Under the pieces are notes generated by a model. It was not told the DNA's origin. It did no database searches and worked only from the letters and a program-made list of their open reading frames with translations. From an uncultured Lactobacillus sp. (GTDB lineage Bacteria > Bacillota > Bacilli > Lactobacillales > Lactobacillaceae): a stretch of 64,000 nt of DNA. How positions within the stretch are numbered: the stretch's first letter is position 1; the number at the start of each line of letters is the position of its first letter. The stretch lies in contig CALNAK010000019.1 in the NCBI GenBank assembly GCA_937874185.1, positions 186,001 to 250,000 of the forward strand, read 5' to 3'. Position numbers and translations under genes: made by a program. Shown here one piece after another: positions 1 through 8,918 of this stretch.

Positions 1-696
1 GTCAACACTACCAAGTGGAACGATACCGTCATCGAAGTATAGTTTGGTTCCGGCAATTGATGAATAGGTTAGACTAGAAGGTATTTTATCTTTTTTCTTA
101 ATTAAATCGTTCAACATTTGCGTATGATTGGATGTGCTTTTTTCTTCGAAGTTATAAGGCGTTCCAACTGTTAACAATTGATTCATGGTAATGGTTGCGT
201 CGTCAAAATAATCTTCGAGGAAAATTGTCCAAATTAATCCACCATTTGAATGTCCGAAAGCATTGAAATTATTAAAACGATATCGGGCTTTCAGTTGGTT
301 GAAGGCGATGTTGAACCATGCAGCTTGTTTCTTGATATTCGTATAACCATCATTATTGTTTGAAAATCCAACGACGATAAAAGGGCGGGTATCACCAGCA
401 CGAATACTGCCGGTATAAGTTATTTTATTATCGGTATGGACAGTCAGCTTCAGTAAACTGTGATGTTCACCATAATTCGTGTTAATCGTCTTAACTAGAT
501 TATCAAAACGGTTTGCGGAAGCGCTACTGCCTGGTATCAGGATAATCGGTGACATTGGCGAGTTATAACGACCAGCTAATGTTGTAACATTTCTCTTAGT
601 CCAAATATATGATGGGATGCCCAAAAGAATGAAGAATATCAGCATCGCAACTAAATATTTGAAGTTTCTATTTTTTCTTAAACTACGTGTGTGCAT
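1..696 (-). CDS. Membrane-anchored alpha/beta hydrolase (DUF915 type), 3' end cut by window
   Basis: The reading frame runs from an ATG at 696 to the window edge, so the C-terminus is missing. The start (MHTRSLRKNRNFKY) is basic and is followed by one hydrophobic segment, which suggests an N-terminal anchor with the enzyme outside the cell. An oxyanion-type stretch (PIILIPGSSAS) and the nucleophile elbow GHSNGG mark an alpha/beta hydrolase; the layout fits the DUF915 cell-surface hydrolases of lactobacilli, whose substrates are mostly unknown. Its ATG overlaps the TAA of the upstream PTS gene (TAATG), so the two are translationally coupled. A second hydrolase of this kind lies at 45,893. Confidence 0.8.
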   Translation of the reverse strand, partial: MHTRSLRKNRNFKYLVAMLIFFILLGIPSYIWTKRNVTTLAGRYNSPMSPIILIPGSSASANRFDNLVKTINTNYGEHHSLLKLTVHTDNKITYTGSIRAGDTRPFIVVGFSNNNDGYTNIKKQAAWFNIAFNQLKARYRFNNFNAFGHSNGGLIWTIFLEDYFDDATITMNQLLTVGTPYNFEEKSTSNHTQMLNDLIKKKDKIPSSLTYSSIAGTKLYFDDGIVPLGSVD

Positions 697-2072
697 TAAT
701 CTTCACCTTCTTTGCGGAGGCTCAAGTTATCAAGAATTTTCACTTTAGCAGCCATTTTGACAAATGGTATATAGATATAAACGGAAATTACGATAGCCAC
801 AATAGAGAATCCTAAGGCCTGCCAGCTACCATTTGTCCCAATGAAGGCAATTAGTGGTCCAGGTGTTCCAATGGGCACAGGATAGACGCTAGGTGGCATC
901 AGATGCAATTGAATTGCGACGGCAGCCATTAACATGTCGGCAATGGGGGCCAGAATGAATGGAATGAAGAAAATGACATTGAAGAAAATTGGAATCCCAG
1001 TCATCACGCCGCTACCGATATTGAATAGGCTAGGAAACATAGCCCAGCGTGCAACGGTCTGGAAATCTTTATCCTTAGAAATAATCAGAATGGCAATGAT
1101 CAATCCTAAGATTGAACCAGTACCACCAAAGGTCGCAAAGGCATGATACAAAGTTGAACTAGTAAAAGGATTAGGTGCATTCCAAGCGGTGTGTTTGTTG
1201 AGGGCGTAATTCAAATTGACAGTTGAAAGGACATCCATCTTTTCAACACCTAGAGCTGAATAGGTTCCAGACCAACCTAGGAAGGACATAACTATGGTAT
1301 AGATTGAGAAAATCAAAGTTTTACCAAGCTGTGACCAGTTGTTTCTTGACGTATATTCAGTGGCCAATGAATTGATGAAGTTACCAGGAGCTTCTGAATA
1401 GTAAGTTATATTAATTAAAATACTGAAAATAATAGCGAGAATTAATGAAATAATAATTGGCTTCAACGAAATAAATGCCCGTTCGATAACACTAGAAGCA
1501 GGGCCTCTGGAAGTTTCCTCAAGTCTAGGATTGGGACGACTGAGTTTTTTGAAGAGCCAACCAATAAAAATCCCAAGGACAATGGCGAAAAGTAGTCCAC
1601 GTATCCCTAAGATTTGGGGATGAAATGAGAATGGCATGACTTTTGAATAAGAATAATCAACAATCAAATAACAGCTAACACCAGTTATACCAGCGAACTG
1701 ATCATCCCGCTGATAGTATTTAGCCGTGTATTTGGCCGCACCAAAGATGGCGATGACTGAGACCCAACCAAGGGTCAAATTGTACAATCCGGTCGCAATG
1801 TTGTCGATTTGGCGATAAATAAAGTCATTATTTAAAGAGGGAAAAATATCGGTTAGGAAACCTTCCTTACCGATAATGACTGTTTGAACTATTTTGACAA
1901 AACTGCCAAATAAAGCGAATGGGAAAATTAATAAAAGTGTCCGCTGAATCACCCGGTAGAATAGGAGTTTTTGGACCCATAAAGTTCCCCGGACTAATTT
2001 TTCCTCAAATTTATTATTGAATTTAACTTCCATGAAAACACCCACGATATATTCGATATAGTATCCCACCAA
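696..2072 (-). CDS. PTS sugar transporter EIIC subunit (lactose/cellobiose-type)
   Basis: Polytopic membrane protein of about 458 residues with roughly ten hydrophobic segments and an amphipathic cytoplasmic N-terminus (MEVKFNNKFEEKL). The C-terminal part carries the motif-rich loops usual in lactose/cellobiose-type EIIC permeases (NAPNPF, GTPGPLIAFIGTNGSW). It would form the sugar channel of a phosphotransferase system, but no EIIA or EIIB gene is visible, so the phosphoryl donors must be encoded elsewhere. Start: GGAGG sits 8 nt before a TTG at 2072; an ATG at 2033 without a good ribosome site is the alternative. It follows the permease gene by about 30 nt and overlaps the hydrolase start. 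The sugar cannot be read from the sequence. Confidence 0.85.
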   Translation of the reverse strand: MVGYYIEYIVGVFMEVKFNNKFEEKLVRGTLWVQKLLFYRVIQRTLLLIFPFALFGSFVKIVQTVIIGKEGFLTDIFPSLNNDFIYRQIDNIATGLYNLTLGWVSVIAIFGAAKYTAKYYQRDDQFAGITGVSCYLIVDYSYSKVMPFSFHPQILGIRGLLFAIVLGIFIGWLFKKLSRPNPRLEETSRGPASSVIERAFISLKPIIISLILAIIFSILINITYYSEAPGNFINSLATEYTSRNNWSQLGKTLIFSIYTIVMSFLGWSGTYSALGVEKMDVLSTVNLNYALNKHTAWNAPNPFTSSTLYHAFATFGGTGSILGLIIAILIISKDKDFQTVARWAMFPSLFNIGSGVMTGIPIFFNVIFFIPFILAPIADMLMAAVAIQLHLMPPSVYPVPIGTPGPLIAFIGTNGSWQALGFSIVAIVISVYIYIPFVKMAAKVKILDNLSLRKEGED

Positions 2073-2102
2073 AAGTATAACCTCCAACAAAAAAAGCCGC
2101 CA

Positions 2103-3443
2103 TTAAAGCGACCTTTTTTTGTTGAAATAATGAATGTAATAAATCGGCAAACCAAGTAATGTGATTCCAATTCCGGTAAATGCTAGAACTGGTTGACGTA
2201 ATAACGTTGAGATGATGATATAACCACCACCAGCTAAGGCAATTAATGGTGGAATTGGATAGAAATGAATCATGTAAGGACGTTCAAGTTCAGGTTCATT
2301 TTTTCTCAAAATAAAAACCCCGATGAACATCATCATTGAAAAAATCCACATAACGAAAACTAACATATCAGTTAGAAAGTCGAAACTACCCATGAAAATC
2401 ATAATGATAGCAATGATTGTCTGAATCAAACCGGCATTAGCAGGGACGCGACTATTCTTAGTTAATTTAGAGAAGAACTTGGAAAAGACGATTTCATCAT
2501 CGACACCAAGAACGTAACTAACTCTAGGACCAGTCATTGTATAACCGTTAACTGAACCGAAAACTGAGATCAAAATACCAATTGTCACAATCTTTCCACC
2601 AATGTTACCAAAGATTCTAATCGCTGACTCAGAAGCGGCGTTCTGGTTTCCAGGGATTGTCGCAAATGGCAAGGCTTTGATGAAAACAAAACTGATTAGA
2701 ACATAAATCAAGGTAATTGCGAATAAACCAATTATAATTGATTTGGCCAGATCCTTTTCAGGCTTCTTCATTTCTCCGGCCAGATTACCAACGTTCATCC
2801 AACCATCAAAAGCAAACATTGTTGCCAATAGTCCACCACCAAGGGAAGACCAGAAACTAGTATGGCTTCCAGCAGTGACTGGAAATAGTGAGATAGGATT
2901 ATTTGTTGGTGTGAAGATTCCCACGACAATAATTAAAATAATGGGAATTAATTTGGCAATCAGTGAGATAGACTGGATTCGTCCACCGACTTTAGCACCA
3001 AGTAAATTGACTAAATACATAAAAATAGCTAATGAGATGGCGATAGGAATTTGCCATTTATTAGCAATATTACAGAGATTCATAACTTGTGTAGCGAAGA
3101 TAATCGATAATGCGGAAATTCCAGCTGGATAATAGATGACCGATTGGGCCCAAGCTAACAAGAAAGCTGGAACTTTCCCATAAATATATTCAATGTATTT
3201 GTAGATACCTCCAGCAACTGGTAATGCTGAAGCAAGTTCGGCAACAGTTAGACCGGCGTTGATCGTAATAAAACCGGCTAGTAGCCAAACAACAATTGTT
3301 AAACTAGCGGAACCTGTGGCAGCAGTTACGCTAGAGATCTTGAAGAATACTCCACCACCAATAACGAGTCCCATTACGGTTGATAGTGCTGGAAAGAAAC
3401 CGAGGTCTCTTTTCAGACTGAATTTATCTGTTTCATCGTTCAT
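2103..3443 (-). CDS. APC-family amino acid permease (SteT/LAT-like)
   Basis: About 446 residues with twelve predicted membrane segments. The first helix holds the APC substrate-binding signature (MGLVIGGGVFFK), and further conserved stretches (AFDGWMNVGNLAGEMK in helix 6) fit the L-type/Ser-Thr exchanger branch of the superfamily. It likely takes up or exchanges neutral amino acids across the cytoplasmic membrane; specificity is not readable. The start is taken as the ATG at 3443 (MNDETDKFSLKRD), behind an AGGGGG ribosome site; an upstream in-frame start at 3491 lacks support. First gene of a minus-strand operon with the EIIC and hydrolase genes, divergent from the oxidoreductase at 3566. Confidence 0.88.
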   Translation of the reverse strand: MNDETDKFSLKRDLGFFPALSTVMGLVIGGGVFFKISSVTAATGSASLTIVVWLLAGFITINAGLTVAELASALPVAGGIYKYIEYIYGKVPAFLLAWAQSVIYYPAGISALSIIFATQVMNLCNIANKWQIPIAISLAIFMYLVNLLGAKVGGRIQSISLIAKLIPIILIIVVGIFTPTNNPISLFPVTAGSHTSFWSSLGGGLLATMFAFDGWMNVGNLAGEMKKPEKDLAKSIIIGLFAITLIYVLISFVFIKALPFATIPGNQNAASESAIRIFGNIGGKIVTIGILISVFGSVNGYTMTGPRVSYVLGVDDEIVFSKFFSKLTKNSRVPANAGLIQTIIAIIMIFMGSFDFLTDMLVFVMWIFSMMMFIGVFILRKNEPELERPYMIHFYPIPPLIALAGGGYIIISTLLRQPVLAFTGIGITLLGLPIYYIHYFNKKRSL

Positions 3444-3565
3444 AAGGAAAAACGGCCCCCTCAAATTGGTTAAATTAAAATTATATACCATAATGATAGA
3501 ATTCTGGTACTTTTTTTATGGTAATTGCGCTTACATATAAGTAAAATTAAGTCAGAGGTGATTTT

Positions 3566-4564
3566 ATGATAAGTTTAGGAATAATTGGAACAAATTGGAT
3601 CACAGAACAGTTCGTCAGAGCCGCTGAGGAAACGAAAGCTTTTTCTTTAACTCAAGTTTATTCAAGAACTGAAGAAAAGGCCGCAGATTTTATCGCCGAC
3701 TTGGGCAAAAAGAATATTAAAATTAGTACAAGTTTAGAAGACTTTTTTGATAGTAAAGATTTTGATGCTGTATATATTGCTTCACCAAATGCGTTACATT
3801 TTAGCCAAGCTAAATTGGCTTTGGAACATGGAAAGAATGTAATAGTTGAAAAGCCAAGTACTTCAACAATCAGAGAATTTACATTATTAGACAACCTGGC
3901 AAGTGAGAAGGATTTGTATTTCTTTGAAGCCGCTAGACAAATTCACGAGCCTATTTTTAAGAAAATTCAGAGTTATGTTGACGAGAACCGCGCTGAATTG
4001 AGTGGAGCAAGTCTGTCATATATGAAGTATTCTAGCCGTTATGACGACTACAAAGCCGGTAAGAATCCTAATATTTTCAATACTAAGTTTTCTGGTGGTG
4101 CCTTGTACGACTTGGGTGTTTACACTGTATACGATGCTGTTGTCTTGTTTGGTCAACCAGATGATGTTTGTTACGACGCTGAAATTTTGGAATCAGGTAT
4201 TGACGGAAGTGGAACTTTAACTTTGAAATATTCTGACTTCGACGTCAATATTTTGATTGGTAAGACTAAGAATTCGTACATTCAATCAGAAATCTACTTT
4301 AACAAGAAGACACTATTGATGAATAGTGCTGGTGATATTACACATGTTCAACTAGCTGACGAAAATAAGAATATTACGACCGTCCCAACAACTAAGAGTG
4401 ATAACCCTATGGACTCTGAGGCTGCTGAGTTTGCGAGAATAATTACTGAAAATGATAAAGAAACTTATGAAAAGTTGTTAAAATACGCTAGAATTGTAAA
4501 TAGAATTCTAGAACAAGCTAGAACAAGTGCAGGACTTGTTTTTGAAGCAGATAAGGAAAAATAA
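3566..4564 (+). CDS. Gfo/Idh/MocA family NAD(P)-dependent oxidoreductase
   Basis: 332 residues. The N-terminal Rossmann fold opens with LGIIGTNWITEQF, a degenerate GxGxxG-type dinucleotide loop, and the family motif EKPSTST (the conserved EKP lysine region) lies near residue 95. The C-terminal half is the alpha/beta substrate domain, with GGALYDLGVY holding the usual Asp. The family oxidises or reduces sugars, inositols or related hydroxy compounds; the substrate here is unknown. The ribosome site is AGAGGTG before the ATG. The helicase gene starts 1 nt after its stop, so the two are co-transcribed. Confidence 0.88.
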   Translation: MISLGIIGTNWITEQFVRAAEETKAFSLTQVYSRTEEKAADFIADLGKKNIKISTSLEDFFDSKDFDAVYIASPNALHFSQAKLALEHGKNVIVEKPSTSTIREFTLLDNLASEKDLYFFEAARQIHEPIFKKIQSYVDENRAELSGASLSYMKYSSRYDDYKAGKNPNIFNTKFSGGALYDLGVYTVYDAVVLFGQPDDVCYDAEILESGIDGSGTLTLKYSDFDVNILIGKTKNSYIQSEIYFNKKTLLMNSAGDITHVQLADENKNITTVPTTKSDNPMDSEAAEFARIITENDKETYEKLLKYARIVNRILEQARTSAGLVFEADKEK

Positions 4565-4565
4565 C

Positions 4566-5816
4566 GTGGAAATACCAAAATTATATCAAGATTATTTTAA
4601 GGAAAATCAATTTGAGGCTCTAACAAAAATCCAAGAAGCCGTCTACATGCCTTTTAAAGAGGGGAAAGACTTTGTAGCGATGGCACCAACTGGATCCGGT
4701 AAGACCTTGGGATTTGTTATGCCAATGCTCGAAACTTTGGTCGCAAAAGACGGTCTCCAAGTACTTATTTTGGAACCATCACAAGAATTAGCTATGCAAG
4801 TTAGGGATGTTATTCAACCACTGGCTAAGTTAGTTGGTTGTAAAGTTCAAGCCGTAACTGGTGGGGCTAATCCACAACGTCAATTGAAGAAGTTAAAGGA
4901 AAAGCCTGAGATTATCGTTGCTACATTGGGTCGTTTAATTGAATTAGTTGAAGCTCGTAAGGTTAAATTAGGTAAGATCAACACTGTTATCGTGGACGAA
5001 GCCGATGAAATGTTGAACGAATCTAAATTGGAAAACGTTCGTCAAACCATCGCTCAAATGCCAGCTGACGTCCAAATGACTTTCTTCTCAGCTACTGGGA
5101 ATGAAATTTTTGGCGACATGCATAAGTGGTTCGGTAAGGATATCGAAGTAATTGATCAACGTCACGATACAACTTATACTGCCGGTATCAAGCATTACTT
5201 TATTGATGCTAACAATACTTTTGTCAAGAATGCCTTGATTCGTGAGTTAGCTCATAACAAGAAATTCTGGGGAATTGTTTTCTTCAATAATTCTCGTGAT
5301 TTGCATAAGGCTATTAGTGATATGCATCATAATAAAACTAATTTTGTTTCACTTGATAGTAAGATGTCGTCACAACAACGTAAGTCAGCGATTCAAGCTT
5401 TCTCAACTAAGAAAGTTAATTTACTTTTGACAACTGATGTTGCTGCTCGTGGGATGGATATTGATAATATTACGACAATCGTCAACTACATGATTCCTCG
5501 TGATGACAGTGAATATACTCACCGTGCTGGTCGTACTGGTCGTATGGGTAAGAGTGGTAATGTGATTACTTTCGGTAACAGTCATGATTTGAGGAACTTA
5601 CAAGATTTGACTGAGAACGATGTTGTGAAAGTTTACTTGGATAATGAAGGTAAGATTTCTAAGAAACCAGTCTTTAATAAGGCTGAACGTCGTAGTACTG
5701 GTAAGTCAGCTTCTGGTAAATCTTCTAATGGTAAGGCTAATACGCCTAAACCTAAGAAACGTTTGCGTGATCAGAAGAATAAGGGTAAACATTGGACTAC
5801 TAAGAAAGAGGACTAG
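4566..5816 (+). CDS. DEAD-box ATP-dependent RNA helicase
   Basis: 416 residues from a GTG start at 4566, with AAGGA 9 nt upstream; a longer in-frame start at 4527 would overlap the previous gene and lacks a ribosome site. Ordered motifs: Q-motif region (FEALTKIQ), Walker A APTGSGKT, DEAD box VDEADEM, SAT motif FFSATG, then TTDVAARGMDID and HRAGRTGRMG in the second RecA domain. The roughly 45-residue tail is very basic and Ser/Gly/Lys-rich, typical of RNA-binding extensions of Firmicute Csh-type helicases used in RNA turnover, ribosome assembly or cold adaptation. A ~160-bp structured repeat lies 12 nt after the stop, before the terminator. Confidence 0.93.
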   Translation: MEIPKLYQDYFKENQFEALTKIQEAVYMPFKEGKDFVAMAPTGSGKTLGFVMPMLETLVAKDGLQVLILEPSQELAMQVRDVIQPLAKLVGCKVQAVTGGANPQRQLKKLKEKPEIIVATLGRLIELVEARKVKLGKINTVIVDEADEMLNESKLENVRQTIAQMPADVQMTFFSATGNEIFGDMHKWFGKDIEVIDQRHDTTYTAGIKHYFIDANNTFVKNALIRELAHNKKFWGIVFFNNSRDLHKAISDMHHNKTNFVSLDSKMSSQQRKSAIQAFSTKKVNLLLTTDVAARGMDIDNITTIVNYMIPRDDSEYTHRAGRTGRMGKSGNVITFGNSHDLRNLQDLTENDVVKVYLDNEGKISKKPVFNKAERRSTGKSASGKSSNGKANTPKPKKRLRDQKNKGKHWTTKKED

Positions 5817-5828
5817 GATTTTGGTTGC

Positions 5829-5986
5829 TGCCTTCCACAAAAATCGAAATTTGGCTGGAACGTGGTGGGCACGACTTTGAGCCATTGGCTTCGCCAAGGG
5901 TCTCAAAGCTCGGCCTTCTTCTAACCTGACTTCGTCAGCTAAGAGGAATTTCACCACTGAACCAATTTCAATTTTTGCTCCAGGCT
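5829..5986 (+). repeat. Dispersed ~160-bp structured element, copy 1 (type A)
   Basis: Starts 12 nt after the helicase stop codon with the shared lead TGCCTTCCACAAAAATCG. The first ~20 nt (CAAAAATCGAAATTTGGCT) pair with the last ~20 (AACCAATTTCAATTTTTG). Inside lie GTGGTG/CACCAC and two hairpins, one built on CTTTGAG/CTCAAAG and one on GACTTCGTC. Related copies occur at 11134, 15246, 15610, 23727, 24174, 29107, 32868, 33138, 54616, 54924, 59076 and 63908. It lies between the gene and its terminator, so it would be transcribed as 3'UTR. Confidence 0.85.
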
Positions 5987-6030
5987 GGTTTTAGTGTTTA
6001 TTAAAATATAGATTAAAATTTTTATTATGA

Positions 6031-6066
6031 AACCAACAATTCTAAATTGAGTTGTTGGTTTTTTTG
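6031..6066 (+). terminator. Intrinsic terminator after helicase operon
   Basis: AACCAACAA pairs with TTGTTGGTT across a 12-nt loop, followed by a T tract. It ends the oxidoreductase-helicase transcript, about 215 nt after the helicase stop. Confidence 0.8.
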
Positions 6067-6140
6067 TCCACTTATTAGTAGATTAATCTTTTATTAGGTG
6101 TACTTTTAAGGTTGGTTTGCGGTAAAATTAAATTTGTATT

Positions 6141-6214
6141 GGTCCCTTGGCCCAGTTGGATAGAGCAACTGCCTCCTAAGCAGTAGGTCCCCGGTTCGAT
6201 TCCGGGAGGGATCA
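6141..6214 (+). tRNA. tRNA-Arg (anticodon CCU)
   Basis: A full 74-nt cloverleaf can be drawn: acceptor GGTCCCT/AGGGATC (one G-T pair), D arm GCCC...GAGC, anticodon stem ACTGC/GCAGT around loop CTCCTAA (anticodon CCT, reading AGG), variable loop AGGTC, T arm CCCGG-TTCGATT-CCGGG, discriminator A. The CCA end is not encoded. It stands alone between the helicase terminator and a short piece of the dispersed element. Confidence 0.95.
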
Positions 6215-6216
6215 TT

Positions 6217-6234
6217 CAATTTTTGCTCCAGGCT
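6217..6234 (+). repeat. 18-nt fragment of the dispersed element 3' end
   Basis: CAATTTTTGCTCCAGGCT is identical to the last 18 nt of the copy ending at 5986. It begins 3 nt after the tRNA-Arg. No matching 5' half is present, so it is a remnant or a local duplication. Confidence 0.65.
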
Positions 6235-6351
6235 ATGTATTACGTACGTTATTTAATTGTCATTATAAAAAACAAATAATAAATAGATTAGTCATAATTG
6301 CTGAAACTTCAACATTATGGCTTTCTTTTTTAGTAAAGGTGAGGTTGGATT

Positions 6352-6858
6352 ATGGATACCATTAAATGTTCGCAAACTCTTTCAATTAGTAATCATCGTG
6401 TTTTTTCATCTGATTTGAATGAGCACAATACTGTTTTTGGTGGCAAGACTTTGATGACGATTGATGATAATTCTTCGATTCCAGCATCTCGTGTTGCTCG
6501 GATTGAAACTGTGACAGCATCTATTGATCAAGTTAATTTTATTTTGCCATTTGGGTTGCAAGATTCTATGTGTACTGAATCTTACGTTTCTGGAACTGGA
6601 ACTCGTTCGATTGAAGTCTTTACCAAAATTATTGGTGAACACTTGAAGACGGGGGAGCGTTTCTTAGGTTTGACCTGCTTTTCAACCTTTGTTGTGACAG
6701 ATCCTAATATTACGTTGCCAAAAGTTATTCCCGATACACCAGAAGCTGAGTTTGTATGTAGCGGATATAAAGAACGTCAGGCTGAACGTTTGGCTAAGTT
6801 AATGAAACAGGAAAAATTTAATCAGAATATCAGTTTAGATTTTCCTTGGCAACAATAA
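6352..6858 (+). CDS. Acyl-CoA thioesterase, hotdog fold (YkhA/BFIT-like)
   Basis: 168 residues. The N-terminal half contains the hotdog signature of cytosolic acyl-CoA hydrolases: HRVFSSDLNEHNTVFGGKTL followed by a helix, the Asn/Asp positions expected for the active site, and later an invariant-looking stretch on FTKIIGEHLKTGERFL. The family hydrolyses medium/long-chain acyl-CoA to free acid and CoA, usually as a hexamer; physiological substrate unknown. ATG start with AAAGGTGAGG upstream. Single-gene unit ending in a strong terminator that overlaps its stop region. Confidence 0.85.
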   Translation: MDTIKCSQTLSISNHRVFSSDLNEHNTVFGGKTLMTIDDNSSIPASRVARIETVTASIDQVNFILPFGLQDSMCTESYVSGTGTRSIEVFTKIIGEHLKTGERFLGLTCFSTFVVTDPNITLPKVIPDTPEAEFVCSGYKERQAERLAKLMKQEKFNQNISLDFPWQQ

Positions 6859-6903
6859 AAAGTAGTCCCTGAATTCGGAGGAGAATTCGAGGACTACTTT
6901 TTT
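6857..6903. terminator. Strong hairpin terminator between convergent genes
   Basis: AAAAGTAGTCC pairs with GGACTACTTTT, with an inner GAATTC/GAATTC stem and T tracts on both strands. It can serve the thioesterase (plus) and the SLAP gene at 6946 (minus). Confidence 0.85.
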
Positions 6904-6945
6904 CGTACGGTATATTTATAAAAGAATTTATGTATTTATTTTAGT

Positions 6946-8580
6946 TTATTTAAGGTCTGTGGCACTGATCCATTCGTTAGTAGCTACTCTGTACATCTTT
7001 TGACCGTTGATTGTAGCAGTCATATCAGATCTCCAAGGAGTATTCTTATCTAAGGCACGATTAGTAATCTTTTTACCTTTTGAATCGACAAGACCGGTAA
7101 ATTTGTTTTGCGTATGTACAACTGTCTTATTAGGAGTAATTCTGAGACCTGTACTTAATTTAACCCATTCATTTGTTGCAACACGGCCATAAAGAATGCT
7201 ACCTAGTGTCATATATTTATCTATGGTCCATGATGTATTTCCAGTAAGTTCCATATCCTTTATTTCGTTACCATTATCATCGAATAAACTAGTATCTGTA
7301 TAAGGTGTTACGAGAAATACTTCTTTTTTAGGTAAGTCCTTCCATTTTGGTTGATTAATTGAAGGGGTAGTAGTTGACTTGTTATTATTAGTAGTTGCAT
7401 GGTGGTTTGATGACCCACTATTTGGATTAGTGGTACTATCAGGTAAATCATTATCTGTTATTGCTGCGTATAGGGGGGCATCAGATGTAACACCATTTTG
7501 CATCCAAATCTTCACTTTAGTATTCGTTTTAATTCTTTGCTTTTTTGAGTCAGTCACTTCAGCTTTTATTATTTGGTTTCCGGCATCATTAAAGGTAATT
7601 CCAATGAATTCATTTCTATGCTTACCAGTTGAATTATTGAAATATACTTCAGCACCTTTAACGACAGGAATAAATAATTCTGCCCTAGGGCTTAATTTAG
7701 TTTTATTATAATATGCAACAACTGATGGCTTTTCATTTTCATTAACATAATCATCAGTTCGTATAACTTTAATTCCGACAGTTGTTGTATAAGTAGCTAT
7801 TGTTTTAACAACTTCATTTTCAATCGCTACTAATTCACTTTGTGTTAGGTTATCATTTAATTTAGCTTTTTCAGCTTTTAATTCTGTTGAAAGGTTATCA
7901 TAAAGTTCGGAGAACTTTTCAGGATTTGAACTTGAAAAATGTTGTTGATAGGATTCGCCAATATTATCAACAAATGTTCCAATTTGATTCCTAATACCAT
8001 CTGCTGAGTAATCCAAAGTAGTAAATAGTTGTTTCTTATCATTAATATAATCAGGGTCAATTGTTATTTTTCCATCTTTGTCAATTTTCATTGGTACAAC
8101 AGTATGAGTATTAGATATGGATTGTCCGTCTTTATTGGTAATAACGTATCCTTTACCATCGTAATAGTGTTCGCGACCAAGGCTTAAGGTTTGATCCTCA
8201 TATGTATCTAATTTTGAAAAGCTTAGCTTGATATCATTTATTTCAACAGGTCCTACTACAATAGATCCTACTTTATCAGATCCATTTATAGCTTGCAAAG
8301 TGAAGCTGACAGTACCAGTATACTTATTAGGTGTTGGTGTATCACCTGTTTGGTTATCTCCTGATGGTACTGTTGTGTCCTTGTCAGTGTTAGTTTTTGT
8401 GGTTGAACCATCAATAGAATTAGTGGCTGGTGTGTCAACTGATGGTGTAGCTGCAGTATCAGTGTCAGTTTTTGTAGATGAATCATCCCCGCTAGCTAAA
8501 ACTGTTGTTGCATTAGTAACTGGTGCAGCAAGCGTAAGAGCTATTAATCCTAAAACAATTGGTCCGTAATATTTTTTCAT
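6946..8580 (-). CDS. SLAP-domain surface protein, copy 1
   Basis: 544 residues. Signal peptide MKKYYGPIVLGLIALTLAAP with cleavage near ATTVLA, then a Thr/Ser/Asp-rich low-complexity stretch (residues ~33-85), a middle region rich in charged residues, and a second Ser/Asn/Thr linker (~385-410). The last ~125 residues hold two copies of the S-layer associated protein (SLAP, PF03217-type) repeat, each ending in a core like YRVATNEWI, which bind cell-wall polymers. Probably a non-covalently anchored exported protein; the ligand of the middle domain is unknown. Its signal peptide, upstream region and C-terminus closely match the gene at 8919, while the middle differs, so the two are diverged tandem duplicates. 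Confidence 0.85.
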   Translation of the reverse strand: MKKYYGPIVLGLIALTLAAPVTNATTVLASGDDSSTKTDTDTAATPSVDTPATNSIDGSTTKTNTDKDTTVPSGDNQTGDTPTPNKYTGTVSFTLQAINGSDKVGSIVVGPVEINDIKLSFSKLDTYEDQTLSLGREHYYDGKGYVITNKDGQSISNTHTVVPMKIDKDGKITIDPDYINDKKQLFTTLDYSADGIRNQIGTFVDNIGESYQQHFSSSNPEKFSELYDNLSTELKAEKAKLNDNLTQSELVAIENEVVKTIATYTTTVGIKVIRTDDYVNENEKPSVVAYYNKTKLSPRAELFIPVVKGAEVYFNNSTGKHRNEFIGITFNDAGNQIIKAEVTDSKKQRIKTNTKVKIWMQNGVTSDAPLYAAITDNDLPDSTTNPNSGSSNHHATTNNNKSTTTPSINQPKWKDLPKKEVFLVTPYTDTSLFDDNGNEIKDMELTGNTSWTIDKYMTLGSILYGRVATNEWVKLSTGLRITPNKTVVHTQNKFTGLVDSKGKKITNRALDKNTPWRSDMTATINGQKMYRVATNEWISATDLK

Positions 8581-8756
8581 ATTTTCCCCTCCGTAGGTAA
8601 ATTACACAATGATTTTAGCAAATGGGGACGACAATATTTGTCGTTTTGGGGCTGAATGAAAAACAATTTGATTAATTTCTTTATTATCAAAATTGTGTAA
8701 ATTGAGTTTTAAATTATGATTTTTTAACAGGAAAAAATGGGTAAATAAGCTGCTTT

Positions 8757-8832
8757 CTACTGATTACATATTGATTGTTAAAATCATATCTCTGGTAGTG
8801 TTGAATTATGTACTAGAAAATGGATTATTTAA
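8757..8832 (-). pseudogene. Decayed 3' remnant of marR
   Basis: About 75 bp matching the 3' end of the MarR gene at 10556-10630, including the near-exact shared block TTAAAATCATATCTCT/CTAAAATCATATCTCT and TACTAGAAAATG, with stop-equivalent position and spacing to the SLAP gene kept. Frame-breaking changes and loss of the rest show it is dead. It marks the far edge of a tandem duplication that carried a SLAP gene plus the end of marR. The 338-bp gap 8581-8918 otherwise holds the promoter region of SLAP copy 1 and a terminator. Confidence 0.7.
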
Positions 8833-8849
8833 AATTACTTTATACAAAA

Positions 8850-8896
8850 TAAAACCATACCAACTAGAATTTCCTAGTCGGTATGGTTTTATTTTT
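8850..8896. terminator. Hairpin terminator after SLAP copy 2
   Basis: AAAACCATACC pairs with GGTATGGTTTT around a loop that itself contains CTAG-type pairing (ACTAGAATTTCCTAGT). T tracts occur on both sides; the natural user is the minus-strand gene at 8919. Confidence 0.8.
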
Positions 8897-8918
8897 AGTT
8901 AAGAATATTTGAATTAAA

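Noticed and set aside
3520..3540. cre box between permease and oxidoreductase (TGCGCTTACA)
   Set aside because: Only the right half matches the CcpA consensus.
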